This document shows positions 55,329 to 63,983 of a stretch of 64,000 bases of DNA, piece after piece (position 1 is the first letter of the stretch; each line of letters starts with the position of its first letter). The DNA is from Flavobacterium akiainvivens (GTDB lineage: Bacteria > Bacteroidota > Bacteroidia > Flavobacteriales > Flavobacteriaceae): contig NZ_LIYD01000005.1 in NCBI RefSeq assembly GCF_001278115.1, positions 4,125,813 to 4,189,812 on the forward strand, read 5' to 3'. Under the pieces are notes generated by a model that worked only from the letters and a program-made list of their open reading frames with translations, searched no databases and was not told where the DNA came from. Both the position numbers and the translations under genes were made by a program.

Positions 55329-56435
55329 TCATCCGCGTTCCATTGTTTCCCACCACTTCTCAAAAATAATATCCTGCTCCAGGTTAACCAGCTGCCCAAT
55401 CAGGGGTGTAATCAGTGGCATGCCCTGTTTTTCAGCCTCAGCGCTTACACGGATAATAGGTTCATCCCAGGCGTGCAGGGCAAGTGCAAATTTTGCAAAG
55501 TGCACCGGCATCAGCTTTTTGGTACGTAGTTCCTGCGCGGCGGTAACCACTTCTTCGGGCATCATGTGTATGTGGTGCCAGTATTCGTTATACTGCCCGC
55601 ATTCTAACAAAGCCAGGTCAAATGGGCCGTGCTGTTCGCCAATGGTTTTAAAATGGGTGTCATAACCGCTGTCACCGCCTAAAAACAGTTTATGCGTTGG
55701 TGTTTGCAGTACAAAGCCGCCCCACAGGTATTTATTGCGTATAAACGTCCGCCCCGAAAAATGCCTGCCGGGCACTACAGTGGCCGTAAAGCCGTCTTTA
55801 AGGTTAAGAACATCATTCCAGTCGCCTTCCTGAATAATAGCGGCGTTATAGCCCCAATATTCCAGGTGTGCGCCGTTGTCAAGGCTAGTCACTACATTTT
55901 TAACCTTTGGCTTTAGCTTAATAACGGTATCATAATCCAGGTGGTCCCAATGGTCGTGGCTAATAAACAGGTAGTCAATTTCAGGCATGTCTTCTGCCTT
56001 GTAAATATCGCTGCCTTTAAATGCCCTTGTTGTGGCTGCAATAGGTGAAGCATAGCCACTCAGTACCGGGTCAATTAGTATTGTTTTGCCATCTATTTGT
56101 ATAAAGTAAGACGAATGCCCAAACCACACCAGCAGGTTTTGGTTGGGGTCAAGGTTTTTAAGGTCATGCTTTTGCGATGGTATAGGTTGCGAAGGCTTGT
56201 TACGCTTATCCCTCCCAAAAAAGAATTTTACGAATACTTTAAACATTGTGGCGCCTTCGCTCAGGTTGGGTGTGTAGCTTTGGTTCTGGAACTCGTTATC
56301 CCGATAATGTGGTGAGGCCAGTATGTGCTGCAACCTCTGGCCCTTAGCCTTTTTGCCAAATTTTGGATGTTGAAAGAAAAGATAAACTGCTGCAATAAGC
56401 AATAGTAGTATAGAAAGTAGTATGTATAGAAACAT
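55329..56435 (-). CDS. MBL-fold metal-dependent hydrolase, membrane-anchored
   Basis: A 368-aa protein with an N-terminal membrane anchor (MFLYILLSILLLLIAAVYLF) and a beta-lactamase-fold domain. Metal ligands are visible in FISHDHWDHLDYDTV, VVPGRHFSGRTF, LFLGGDSGYDTH and a late His in MPVHFAKFALALH. The order and the LVWFGHSSYFIQIDGKTILI block match the UlaG/NAPE-PLD-like group. Its substrate is probably a phosphodiester or lactone, but cannot be told. It is convergent with the mntH unit. Confidence 0.9.
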   Translation of the reverse strand: MFLYILLSILLLLIAAVYLFFQHPKFGKKAKGQRLQHILASPHYRDNEFQNQSYTPNLSEGATMFKVFVKFFFGRDKRNKPSQPIPSQKHDLKNLDPNQNLLVWFGHSSYFIQIDGKTILIDPVLSGYASPIAATTRAFKGSDIYKAEDMPEIDYLFISHDHWDHLDYDTVIKLKPKVKNVVTSLDNGAHLEYWGYNAAIIQEGDWNDVLNLKDGFTATVVPGRHFSGRTFIRNKYLWGGFVLQTPTHKLFLGGDSGYDTHFKTIGEQHGPFDLALLECGQYNEYWHHIHMMPEEVVTAAQELRTKKLMPVHFAKFALALHAWDEPIIRVSAEAEKQGMPLITPLIGQLVNLEQDIIFEKWWETMERG

Positions 56436-56549
56436 TGGGTAGTAAATATGCTATCAAAAGTATGTAAAAAGTAAATTGAAAGATTTACCAAATGGCAATA
56501 AATAATATGTGGGCTTGCCTTTGGTAGCCATTATGTGTTATTTTGCAGT

Positions 56550-57440
56550 ATGAACCAGGAGATAGATATACAACTCCCACACAACATAACGCTTACCGTA
56601 AAGCGTGAAGATTTGCTGCACCCGCATATTTCGGGTAATAAATTCCGTAAGCTTAAGTATAATATTCTACAGGCTAAGGCTGAGGGTAAAACTGCGCTGC
56701 TCACTTTTGGCGGGGCTTACAGCAACCATATAGCCGCCGCAGCTGCCGCAGGCAAGGAGTATGGCTTTAAAACCATAGGCGTAATAAGGGGAGAAGAACT
56801 GGTTAATAAAATTGGGGATAACCCAACACTTTCTTTTGCAAAGGGTTGCGGTATGACGTTTAACTTTGTAAGCAGGGAAGCCTACAGGCAAAAAACCGAC
56901 CCTGTTTTTATTGAAGCGCTTAAAGCCAAATATGGCGATGTGTACATCCTGTCGGAAGGTGGTACTAATGCACTTGCCATACAAGGTTGCGAAGAAATAC
57001 TAACGCCTGAAGATGATGTATTTACACACGTTTGCGTGGCTGTGGGTACAGGTGGCACCATAAGCGGTATTATAAACAGCGCTAACCCACACCAGCAGGT
57101 ACTGGGCTTTCCGGTGTTAAAAGGGGCGGGTTTATCGGCTGATATCCTTAAATTTGCCCAAATAGGCAACTGGCAGCTGGTTGAAGGCTATCATTTTGGC
57201 GGATACGGCAAGGTAACACCCGAGCTTATTATCTTTATGAATGATTTTTTTGAGAAGGCCGGCATATTGCTGGACCCGGTGTATACGGCAAAGCTGTTTT
57301 TTGGCGTTATAGACAGGGTTAACAAAGGCCTTTTTCCGCAGGGCGCGCGCATTTTGCTCATACATACGGGCGGCTTGCAGGGCATAGCGGGAATGAATAA
57401 CGAACTAATAAGAAAAAAACTACCTGTAATAAAAACGTGA
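56550..57440 (+). CDS. ACC deaminase / D-cysteine desulfhydrase-family PLP enzyme
   Basis: A 296-aa fold-type II PLP enzyme from the ATG at 56550 (MNQEIDIQLPHN); an earlier start overlaps the likely promoter TTATTTTG. The PLP-Lys lies in HISGNKFRKLKYNILQAKAE, followed by TFGGAYSNHIAAAAAAGKEY, CVAVGTGGTISGIINSANP and HTGGLQGIAGMNNELI. ACC deaminases and D-cysteine desulfhydrases share this form. It opens a run with a glucosaminidase gene (4-nt gap) and hemL (7-nt gap). Confidence 0.9.
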   Translation: MNQEIDIQLPHNITLTVKREDLLHPHISGNKFRKLKYNILQAKAEGKTALLTFGGAYSNHIAAAAAAGKEYGFKTIGVIRGEELVNKIGDNPTLSFAKGCGMTFNFVSREAYRQKTDPVFIEALKAKYGDVYILSEGGTNALAIQGCEEILTPEDDVFTHVCVAVGTGGTISGIINSANPHQQVLGFPVLKGAGLSADILKFAQIGNWQLVEGYHFGGYGKVTPELIIFMNDFFEKAGILLDPVYTAKLFFGVIDRVNKGLFPQGARILLIHTGGLQGIAGMNNELIRKKLPVIKT

Positions 57441-57444
57441 TATA

Positions 57445-58344
57445 ATGCTAAGGAAAATTTGTGTTTTACTACTCATCGGTGCTGTATCTGCAAGCTGCGG
57501 CAGCCGCAAAGCCCACATCCAGACTACTAAAAATAAGCCTAAAAAAACCCGTACTACACACGTTTCTAAAACCGAAACCGCTTCAAACAATAAAAAAGAC
57601 GACAGGCAGGTAGAGGTGCTGGAGTCTACCTCTAAAACCACCGTGTATGCCGACCTTGTAAAGGAATACATTAATACCTATAAAGATATTGCCAAAGACA
57701 ATATGCGCAGGCATGGCATACCGGCCAGTATTACGCTGGCGCAGGGTATACTTGAAAGCGGTGCAGGTAAGGGTACACTTTGCGTTACCGCAAACAACCA
57801 TTTTGGTATAAAATGCCATACCGACTGGACCGGGGATAAGGTATACCATGATGATGATTCTGCACAGGAGTGTTTCCGTAAGTATGCAAAGCCATCTGAG
57901 TCTTTTGAAGACCACTCACAGTTCCTTACCACACGCGGGCGCTATGCCGCTTTGTTTAAGCTTGATAAAGACGATTATCAGGGCTGGGCTAAAGGGCTTA
58001 GGGCTGCGGGCTATGCTACCGACCCAAAATATCCTGAAAAGCTAACCGGCCTTATTGAGCGCTATGACCTTGCCCAATATGACGCTGAGGTGTTGAGTAA
58101 AAAATATGAGCCTAAAGTTAAGAACGAGCCTGCGGTAGTGAGTGCGCCTAAACCGGCGCCTACTGTTGCCAGCCAGGCCGCTAAAGAAGAAGCATCTGTA
58201 GGCGCAAATGAATACAAAGTGGTTAAGGGCGATACCATGTATTCTATCTCTAAAAAGCACAACCTGACCGTAGACCAGCTTATGCAGCTTAACGGCCTTA
58301 CTACAAACGCCCTTTCTATAGGGCAGGTTTTAAAAGTAAAATAA
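57445..58344 (+). CDS. Lipoprotein glucosaminidase with LysM domain
   Basis: A 299-aa protein with lipobox VSASC (Cys18). Residues about 85-210 form an N-acetylglucosaminidase domain: HGIPASITLAQGILESGAGK (catalytic Glu in ILESG), NNHFGIKCHTDWTGDKVYHD, ECFRKYAKPSESFEDHSQFL and GLRAAGYATDPKYPEKLTGL. A Lys/Pro/Ala-rich linker leads to one C-terminal LysM motif (YKVVKGDTMYSISKKHNLTV). It cleaves peptidoglycan glycan chains and is held in the envelope. The ATG follows the preceding stop by 4 nt. Confidence 0.92.
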   Translation: MLRKICVLLLIGAVSASCGSRKAHIQTTKNKPKKTRTTHVSKTETASNNKKDDRQVEVLESTSKTTVYADLVKEYINTYKDIAKDNMRRHGIPASITLAQGILESGAGKGTLCVTANNHFGIKCHTDWTGDKVYHDDDSAQECFRKYAKPSESFEDHSQFLTTRGRYAALFKLDKDDYQGWAKGLRAAGYATDPKYPEKLTGLIERYDLAQYDAEVLSKKYEPKVKNEPAVVSAPKPAPTVASQAAKEEASVGANEYKVVKGDTMYSISKKHNLTVDQLMQLNGLTTNALSIGQVLKVK

Positions 58345-58351
58345 AGATTTT

Positions 58352-59638
58352 ATGTTATACGAACGCAGCAGCCGCCTTTTTGCCGAAGCAGAGCAGGTAA
58401 TACCCGGCGGCGTAAACTCTCCGGTACGGGCTTTTAAAGCCGTGGGGGGCACACCAATTTTTATAAAAGAAGCAAAAGGCGCCTATCTTTATGATGAAGA
58501 CGGCAACCGCCTTATAGATTATATCAACTCATGGGGGCCTATGATTTTAGGCCATGCCTATGCACCTGTGGTAGATGCCGTTATTGAAAAAGCTAAAAAA
58601 GGTACGTCTTTCGGTACGCCAACCGCGCTTGAAACCGAGATTGCAAAGCTGGCGGTAAACATGGTGCCCAATATTGATAAAATACGTTTTGTAAACAGCG
58701 GTACAGAGGCATGTATGAGTGCTATTCGCCTGGCACGTGGCTACACCGGCCGGGAAAAGATTATAAAATTTGCAGGCTGCTATCACGGGCATTCTGATTC
58801 GTTTTTGATACAGGCGGGTAGTGGTGCCATAACTTTTGGTACGCCAAACAGCCCGGGTGTAACGCAGGGCACGGCTAAAGACACGCTGCTGGCTACCTAT
58901 AACGACCTTGATAATGTAAGGGCATTGTTTGAGGCTAACCCTAAAGAAATAGCGGCCATAATTATAGAGCCTGTTGCAGGTAATATGGGTTGTGTGCCCC
59001 CCGCTGAGGGCTTTTTGCAAGGCTTAAGAAACCTGTGTGATGCTAATGGTACATTGCTTATTTTTGATGAGGTAATGACGGGTTTCCGTTTGGCTAAAGG
59101 TGGTGTGCAGGAATTATTTGGCATAAAGGCTGATATTGTAGCGTTTGGCAAGGTAATAGGCGGCGGGCTCCCTGTAGGGGCTTTTGCTGCCCGTAACGAG
59201 ATTATGAATTACCTGGCGCCGGTTGGGCCGGTATACCAGGCAGGAACACTAAGCGGTAACCCGCTGGCTATGGCTGCCGGTTTTGAAATGCTGAAAGCCC
59301 TTGACGCCGATGCCGAAATATTTATAAGGCTTGATGCCAAAACATCGTACCTTGAAACGGGTATAAGGAACATACTTGAAAAGAAAGGCATTGCCTTTAC
59401 CATAAACCGTGTGGGCAGTATGATATCGGTACATTTTGATGCAAGGCCGGTAACTGATTTTGCAACGGCAGGCTATGGTAATAATGACAGTTTTAAGAAG
59501 TTCTTTCACGGGCTGCTGGCTGAAGGGGTTTATATAGCACCATCGGCTTATGAAACGTGGTTTATTACTGATGCATTGACTTATGATGACCTTAACTTTA
59601 CACTGCAGGCAATAGAAAAAGTAGCAGATACATTGTAG
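58352..59638 (+). CDS. hemL: Glutamate-1-semialdehyde 2,1-aminomutase
   Basis: A 428-aa PLP enzyme making 5-aminolevulinate from glutamate-1-semialdehyde, the first tetrapyrrole precursor of the C5 pathway. It starts MLYERSSRLFAEAEQVIPGG and continues VNSPVRAFKAVGGTPIFIKE, FVNSGTEACMSAIRLARGYT and GCYHGHSDSFLIQAGSG. The PLP-Lys is in VAFGKVIGGGLPVGAFAARN (near residue 267). The length is normal. It is the last gene of a run with the PLP enzyme and the glucosaminidase genes. Confidence 0.96.
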   Translation: MLYERSSRLFAEAEQVIPGGVNSPVRAFKAVGGTPIFIKEAKGAYLYDEDGNRLIDYINSWGPMILGHAYAPVVDAVIEKAKKGTSFGTPTALETEIAKLAVNMVPNIDKIRFVNSGTEACMSAIRLARGYTGREKIIKFAGCYHGHSDSFLIQAGSGAITFGTPNSPGVTQGTAKDTLLATYNDLDNVRALFEANPKEIAAIIIEPVAGNMGCVPPAEGFLQGLRNLCDANGTLLIFDEVMTGFRLAKGGVQELFGIKADIVAFGKVIGGGLPVGAFAARNEIMNYLAPVGPVYQAGTLSGNPLAMAAGFEMLKALDADAEIFIRLDAKTSYLETGIRNILEKKGIAFTINRVGSMISVHFDARPVTDFATAGYGNNDSFKKFFHGLLAEGVYIAPSAYETWFITDALTYDDLNFTLQAIEKVADTL

Positions 59639-59656
59639 TGTTGTAGCAATACATAA

Positions 59657-59690
59657 CAAAAACACCCCTGAAATTTCAGGGGTGTTTTTG
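59657..59690. terminator. Bidirectional terminator after hemL
   Basis: A perfect 34-nt palindrome with 17-nt arms, CAAAAACACCCCTGAAA and its complement, serving hemL and the convergent gene at 59708. Confidence 0.9.
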
Positions 59691-59707
59691 TTTATTCAAT
59701 AAACTTC

Positions 59708-60082
59708 TTAGTGCGTAATTTTTTTAAGCACTTCCGGCTTACTGTTTAGTTTTTCAAGCTGCTCTGGTGTTAATGTGGCTTTTATTTTGGCATCTATAGC
59801 CTGCCAAATTGAGCTTTTGCGCTCGTCTGTGAGAGCGTCTGAAAGCGAACGGTGCTTTTGCTCAAACAGGCTTTTAAAGTCCCGCATTTGCGCTGTTGTA
59901 AGGCCGCCTACGGTTTCATTAAGGATTTTGGTATCGTTAACAGCTGCCTGCTGTATTTTAGATTCTTTGCTGTCGGCTACGGCAGCAGGTTTGGCAGCAA
60001 CGGCAGGCTTAGCCGTTTTCTGGGCGCTTGCTGTAAAGCTAACGCCAAGCATAACAATAAATAAAGCAATTATCTTTTTCAT
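59708..60082 (-). CDS. Small exported helical protein, copy A
   Basis: A 124-aa protein with signal peptide MKKIIALFIVMLGVSFTASAQ, an Ala/Lys-rich linker and helical segments ending ALTDERKSSIWQAIDAKIKA and TLTPEQLEKLNSKP. The LTPEQ word occurs in Spy/CpxP-like periplasmic proteins, but here only the word and helicity support it. It is a paralog of the gene at 60222, with an almost identical signal peptide and DERK…ATLTP[D/E]Q segments. Both have the same promoter sequence. Confidence 0.75.
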   Translation of the reverse strand: MKKIIALFIVMLGVSFTASAQKTAKPAVAAKPAAVADSKESKIQQAAVNDTKILNETVGGLTTAQMRDFKSLFEQKHRSLSDALTDERKSSIWQAIDAKIKATLTPEQLEKLNSKPEVLKKITH

Positions 60083-60108
60083 AGCGGGTGGTTAAAAAAT
60101 TATTAAGT

Positions 60109-60138
60109 CAAATCTAATTATTTTGTTGCTTGCGGCAA
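60109..60138 (-). promoter_or_regulatory. Promoter of the 59708 gene
   Basis: On the minus strand TTG (60138-60136), 19-nt spacer, TAGATTTG (60116-60109). The same elements and spacing precede its paralog. Confidence 0.7.
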
Positions 60139-60167
60139 AGGTTTGATAGTAAATTATTTATGGCAAT

Positions 60168-60199
60168 TTAAAAAAAAGAGCCGCTTTTGTAAGCGGCTC
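60168..60199 (-). terminator. Terminator of the 60222 gene
   Basis: GAGCCGCTT/AAGCGGCTC, a 9-bp stem with TTGT loop and an eight-base T run on the minus strand. Confidence 0.85.
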
Positions 60200-60221
60200 A
60201 GATTATCTTTTAATAAAGAAA

Positions 60222-60593
60222 TTATTTTTTACCTGTAAGCTGGTTTAGCAGCGTAGGGTTTTGGCTAAGCTTAGTAACCTGGTCTGGTGTAAGTGTAGCG
60301 TTTATTTTCATTTCAATAGTTTCAGCAAGGGCTTTTTTACGCTCATCGCTAAGTCCTTCTGCAAGGTTACGGTATTTGTACTCAAATAGGCCCCTGAAAC
60401 TTACCATCTGGTCATCAGATAGTTTTACAAATTCATTAAGGGCTTTTGTATCTGCCTGGGCACCCTTTTGAATTTCAGCTGCCTGTGCCCTCTGCTCTTT
60501 AGTCTGGGCAGGTTTGGCAACGGCTTTTTTCTGAGCGCTTGCCGTAAAGCTAACACCCAGCATAAGAACGAATAAAGCAATTATTTTTTTCAT
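60222..60593 (-). CDS. Small exported helical protein, copy B
   Basis: A 123-aa protein from the ATG at 60593 (MKKIIALFVLMLGVSFTASAQ); the frame's earlier start at 60653 is upstream of the promoter (60655-60626). The mature part is helical: KEQRAQAAEIQKGAQADTKA, SDDQMVSFRGLFEYKYRNLA, EGLSDERKKALAETIEMKIN and ATLTPDQVTKLSQNP. It is a paralog of the gene at 59708, each with its own promoter. Possibly a periplasmic Spy-like chaperone; not confirmed. Confidence 0.75.
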   Translation of the reverse strand: MKKIIALFVLMLGVSFTASAQKKAVAKPAQTKEQRAQAAEIQKGAQADTKALNEFVKLSDDQMVSFRGLFEYKYRNLAEGLSDERKKALAETIEMKINATLTPDQVTKLSQNPTLLNQLTGKK

Positions 60594-60625
60594 GATAAAC
60601 GGTATTTGTTTAGTGTTTATAAAGC

Positions 60626-60655
60626 CAAATCTAACTATTTTGTAAAACATCACAA
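60626..60655 (-). promoter_or_regulatory. Promoter of the 60222 gene
   Basis: On the minus strand TTG (60655-60653), 19-nt spacer, TAGATTTG (60633-60626), identical in layout to the promoter of its paralog. Confidence 0.7.
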
Positions 60656-60673
60656 AACTTTAACACTAAAAAA

Positions 60674-61135
60674 TTATCTCCTGTGGTGTTTTTTCATTTT
60701 TTTAGCACGCTTTGTGATTTTCTCATGGCGCTTGTGCTTCATCTTCTCAAACTTTGCAAACTGGTCTTCTGTTAGTATTTTCTTTAGCTCGCGCTTAGCC
60801 GAAATCTGATTTTCTAACTTCCTGTTTTGCATTGCAAAGCGTTCATCGGGGCTAAGTTTTTTACCTGCTTCGCGGTTGGCTTTATGCTGCTCCATGGCGG
60901 TTTGCCTCTCTTTAGCCTGGGTGGTAAATACTTTTTGCAGTTCGGTTTGCTGCTTATCAGTAAGGTCAAGCTGCAGGGTTAGTTTTTTAGCCCTAAGTTC
61001 AGCCCTTTGTTCGGGGGTAAATGGGTCGCGGTGTTCTTTGCGTGGGCCATGTTCACCATCATGCCTCCTGTTGTGCTGCTGTGCACTCATTGTTAACCCC
61101 ATCATCATTGCCATTGCTACAATCCACGTTTTCAT
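60674..61135 (-). CDS. Spy/CpxP-like exported protein, His/Lys-rich
   Basis: A 153-aa protein with signal peptide MKTWIVAMAMMMGLTMSAQ (cut before Gln). The mature part is helical and strongly basic, with the Spy/CpxP-like words FTPEQRAELRAKKLTLQLDL, TDKQQTELQKVFTTQAKERQ and LKKILTEDQFAKFEKMKHKR, and ends in a His/Lys tail HHRR. Spy-like proteins act as periplasmic chaperones or metal responders. It lies next to the two smaller exported helical genes; whether they share regulation is not shown. Confidence 0.82.
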   Translation of the reverse strand: MKTWIVAMAMMMGLTMSAQQHNRRHDGEHGPRKEHRDPFTPEQRAELRAKKLTLQLDLTDKQQTELQKVFTTQAKERQTAMEQHKANREAGKKLSPDERFAMQNRKLENQISAKRELKKILTEDQFAKFEKMKHKRHEKITKRAKKMKKHHRR

Positions 61136-61239
61136 ATTTTTTATTTTTTAATTGTTATATCCATAAGACATTCAGTAAAATAAAAAGTTTAATTACGGGT
61201 TGTGTTAATTTTTTTTGATGCCTGTGGTTTGCAGCAAAT

Positions 61240-61275
61240 AAAAAAGCCTTTGAGCAGAAACTCAAAGGCTTTTTT
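61240..61275 (-). terminator. Terminator of lysS
   Basis: A 15-bp stem AAAAAAGCCTTTGAG/CTCAAAGGCTTTTTT with a 6-nt loop, 19 nt after the lysS stop. Confidence 0.88.
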
Positions 61276-61293
61276 GTATTGTTACTTAAGGGT

Positions 61294-62988
61294 TTATCCT
61301 TTATATTCAACCGTTTTGCTGTCGCCCTCTACGGTAACTTTTACAAGCCCGTGTTTAGAAAGGCCTTTCATTGCGGCATCCCATTTCTTGCCGCTCAGGC
61401 CAGCCTGGGTTTTAAGTGCATCAAGGGCCAGCTGTCCGGCAGCTTTAAGAAGTTCGGCAACGGCTTTTTCATCTTCGGTAAGCTCAGGGCCTTTTTTCTC
61501 CGGCCTCATTTGCGGGAAGAACAGCACTTCCTGTATGCTTGGGTTGTTGGTAAGGAACATGATAAGCCTGTCCATACCTATACCAAGCCCGCTTGTTGGC
61601 GGCATACCATACTCCAGCGCACGAAGGAAATCATTATCAATAAACTGTGCGGCTTCAACGTCGCCACGCTCACTTAGTTTCAGTTGCGCTTCAAAACGCT
61701 CGCGCTGGTCTATAGGGTCGTTTAGCTCGCTGTAGGCATTGGCAATTTCTTTGCCGCACACCATAAGCTCAAAACGCTCAGTCAGTTCAGGGTTATCGCG
61801 GTGTTTTTTACACAGCGGGCTCATTTCGATAGGATAATCGGTAATGAATGTAGGCTGAATAAAGTTGCCTTCGCATTTTTCGCCAAATATCTCGTCTATA
61901 AGCTTGCCTTTGCCCATGGTTTCGTCTACGGCAATACCCATACCTTTTGCAGCTTCATAAAGCTCTTCTTCGGATTTTCCGGTAATGTCAAAGCCGGTGA
62001 ATTGCTTAATGGCGTCGGTCATGGTTACGCGTGCATAAGGCGCTTTAAAATCTACCTTGTGTTCGCCAAAGGTGGCTTCTGTAGTACCGTTAACCGCCTG
62101 TGCGCAGTGCTCCAGCAGGTTTTCGGTAAACTCCATCATCCAGTTGTAATCTTTATAGGCTACATATATTTCCATAGCCGTAAACTCAGGGTTGTGGGTG
62201 CGGTCCATACCCTCGTTACGGAAGTTTTTGCTAAACTCATACACACCGTCAAATCCGCCCACAATAAGGCGTTTTAGGTACAGCTCATTGGCAATACGCA
62301 TATAAAGCGGAATATCAAGGCTGTTGTGGTGTGTTATAAACGGCCTTGCGCTGGCACCACCGGGAATAGACTGTAGTATTGGGGTTTCTACCTCAAAGTA
62401 TCCTTTATCGTTAAAGAAGTTACGCATGGCAGTATACAGCTTTGTACGCTTTACAAATACCTCTTTAACCTGCGGGTTAACCACAAGGTCTACATAGCGC
62501 ATGCGGTAACGCAGCTCTGGGTCGGCAAAACCGTCAAATACATTGCCTTCGCTATCTGTTTTTGGTAGCGGAAGCGGGCGCAGGGTTTTGCTAAGCAGGG
62601 TAAAGTTTTCTACCCAAACCGATTTTTCGCCTACCTGGGTAGTAAACAGCTTACCTTCAATACCTATAAAGTCGCCAAGGTCTACCAGTTTTTTAAACAC
62701 CTCGTTATAAAGGGTTTTGTCTTCGCCGGTGCAAATTTCATCGCGGTTAACGTAAATTTGTATACGGCCATCGCTGTCCTGAAGCTCGGCAAAAGAAGCC
62801 TTGCCCTGTATGCGCATGCTCATTACACGGCCGGCTAAAACCACCTTCTTGCCTTCAGAAAAGTTTTCCTTAACCTGTTTACTTGTAGTGTCTACCGGAT
62901 ACAGGTTAGCGGGATATGGATTAATGCCGAGGTTCCTCAGCGCGTCCAGTTTTTCTCTGCGGATAATTTCTTGTTCTGAAAGCTGCAT
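61294..62988 (-). CDS. lysS: Lysyl-tRNA synthetase (class II)
   Basis: A 564-aa synthetase charging tRNA-Lys. The N-terminal OB-fold anticodon domain (VKENFSEGKKVVLAGRVMSM, ASFAELQDSDGRIQIYVNRD) is followed by the class II core with motif 2 KNFRNEGMDRTHNPEFTAME and motif 3 PPTSGLGIGMDRLIMFLTNN. It exceeds the 505-aa E. coli enzyme by a C-terminal extension of about 65 residues (EDEKAVAELLKAAGQLALDA, WDAAMKGLSKHGLVKVTVEG), as seen in other Bacteroidota LysRS. A full promoter precedes it. Confidence 0.96.
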   Translation of the reverse strand: MQLSEQEIIRREKLDALRNLGINPYPANLYPVDTTSKQVKENFSEGKKVVLAGRVMSMRIQGKASFAELQDSDGRIQIYVNRDEICTGEDKTLYNEVFKKLVDLGDFIGIEGKLFTTQVGEKSVWVENFTLLSKTLRPLPLPKTDSEGNVFDGFADPELRYRMRYVDLVVNPQVKEVFVKRTKLYTAMRNFFNDKGYFEVETPILQSIPGGASARPFITHHNSLDIPLYMRIANELYLKRLIVGGFDGVYEFSKNFRNEGMDRTHNPEFTAMEIYVAYKDYNWMMEFTENLLEHCAQAVNGTTEATFGEHKVDFKAPYARVTMTDAIKQFTGFDITGKSEEELYEAAKGMGIAVDETMGKGKLIDEIFGEKCEGNFIQPTFITDYPIEMSPLCKKHRDNPELTERFELMVCGKEIANAYSELNDPIDQRERFEAQLKLSERGDVEAAQFIDNDFLRALEYGMPPTSGLGIGMDRLIMFLTNNPSIQEVLFFPQMRPEKKGPELTEDEKAVAELLKAAGQLALDALKTQAGLSGKKWDAAMKGLSKHGLVKVTVEGDSKTVEYKG

Positions 62989-63011
62989 GATTATTTAATG
63001 TTTTAAGCGTG

Positions 63012-63042
63012 CAAAGATATGTTAATCCGTATAAATAAGCAA
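63012..63042 (-). promoter_or_regulatory. Promoter of lysS
   Basis: On the minus strand TTG (63042-63040), 20-nt spacer, TATCTTTG (63019-63012), 24 nt before the ATG. Confidence 0.7.
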
Positions 63043-63089
63043 TGAGGCCAAATTATCAAACAGATATGTTACAGGAATTTTAAAAAGTA

Positions 63090-63097
63090 TATATTTG
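63090..63097 (+). promoter_or_regulatory. -7 box of the 63124 gene
   Basis: TATATTTG, 27 nt before the ATG; no clear TTG upstream. Confidence 0.55.
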
Positions 63098-63123
63098 GCA
63101 TTAAATAATCACACTAATCAATA

Positions 63124-63876
63124 ATGAAAACAAGATTACTACTGGCGCTTGGCGCTTTTGTTGGGTTTTTAACCACCTCATGTAATATTAATGAAACCAT
63201 TACTTTTAGCGAAGACGGCAGTGGTGTTATGAAACTTGAAATGGACGGCGAACAGCTAATGGCTATGGCCGGCGGCCAAATGGGCGATAAAAAAGAGCGT
63301 ATTGACTCTACTTTTAACTTCCGTGAGGTGTTTAAAGGCAAGGCTGATAGTATTGCCAAACTGCCCAAAGCTGAGCAGGACAGGATTAAGGCGCTTCAAA
63401 ACCTTGAAGGGCACCTGCTTATGGACAGCGAAAGCGGCGAACTTAAAATAACATTTGACAACAAGTTTAAAAATGCCAGTGAACTTGTTAACATGATGAA
63501 CGGTACATCTGAATTTAAGAAAGGCTTTTTAAAAGGCGCTGCCCAGGGTATGCAGGAAGAAGGTATGCCGGATATGGGCCTTGATGATGCCGAACCTGCT
63601 ATTACCTATTCTTATGACGGTAAAAAGTTTAAGAAAACCGTAGCTGAGGTGCCACCGAAAGAAGAAGAGGAGGAGAATGAGATAATGGCCCAGTTGTACC
63701 AGGCATTTGAAGGCTCTACATATACGGTTAACTACAAATTTCCTAAGAAAATTAAATCAGTATCTAACAAAGCAGGTAAAATAAGCGATGATAAAAAGAC
63801 TGTTACCGTAGTGTATCAGCTTGTAGATTATATGGATAACCCTAAGTCTATGGATCTTGAGGTTGTTTTTGAATAA
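63124..63876 (+). CDS. Putative lipoprotein, 250 aa
   Basis: A 250-aa protein with lipobox FLTTSC (Cys20). The mature part begins NINETITFSEDGSGVMKLEM and contains RIDSTFNFREVFKGKADSIA, a Met-rich helical stretch (FKKGFLKGAAQGMQEEGMPD), an acidic run PPKEEEEENE and a C-terminal beta part (YTVNYKFPKKIKSVSNKAGK). The family is not recognised; the DGSG-strand start is common among envelope lipoproteins of Flavobacteriia. It has its own promoter and terminator. Confidence 0.75.
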   Translation: MKTRLLLALGAFVGFLTTSCNINETITFSEDGSGVMKLEMDGEQLMAMAGGQMGDKKERIDSTFNFREVFKGKADSIAKLPKAEQDRIKALQNLEGHLLMDSESGELKITFDNKFKNASELVNMMNGTSEFKKGFLKGAAQGMQEEGMPDMGLDDAEPAITYSYDGKKFKKTVAEVPPKEEEEENEIMAQLYQAFEGSTYTVNYKFPKKIKSVSNKAGKISDDKKTVTVVYQLVDYMDNPKSMDLEVVFE

Positions 63877-63897
63877 CCCCCTATTAAAAAATAATGT

Positions 63898-63928
63898 AAA
63901 GCCGTGCCACAAGGTGCGGCTTTTTGTT
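63898..63928 (+). terminator. Terminator of the 63124 gene
   Basis: AAAGCCGTGCC/GGTGCGGCTTT, an 11-bp stem with two wobble pairs and ACAA loop, then TTTTTG. Confidence 0.82.
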
Positions 63929-63961
63929 TTGTAAAACCAGGCTTAGTATTTTGTAACTTTG
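63929..63961 (+). promoter_or_regulatory. Promoter of the truncated last gene
   Basis: TTG at 63929-63931, 22-nt spacer, TAACTTTG at 63954-63961. Confidence 0.6.
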
Positions 63962-63983
63962 TAATGTATTTAGATGTAATGCA

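Noticed and set aside
60596..60653. N-terminal extension of the exported protein at 60222
   Set aside because: The added residues run through the promoter and would bury the signal peptide.
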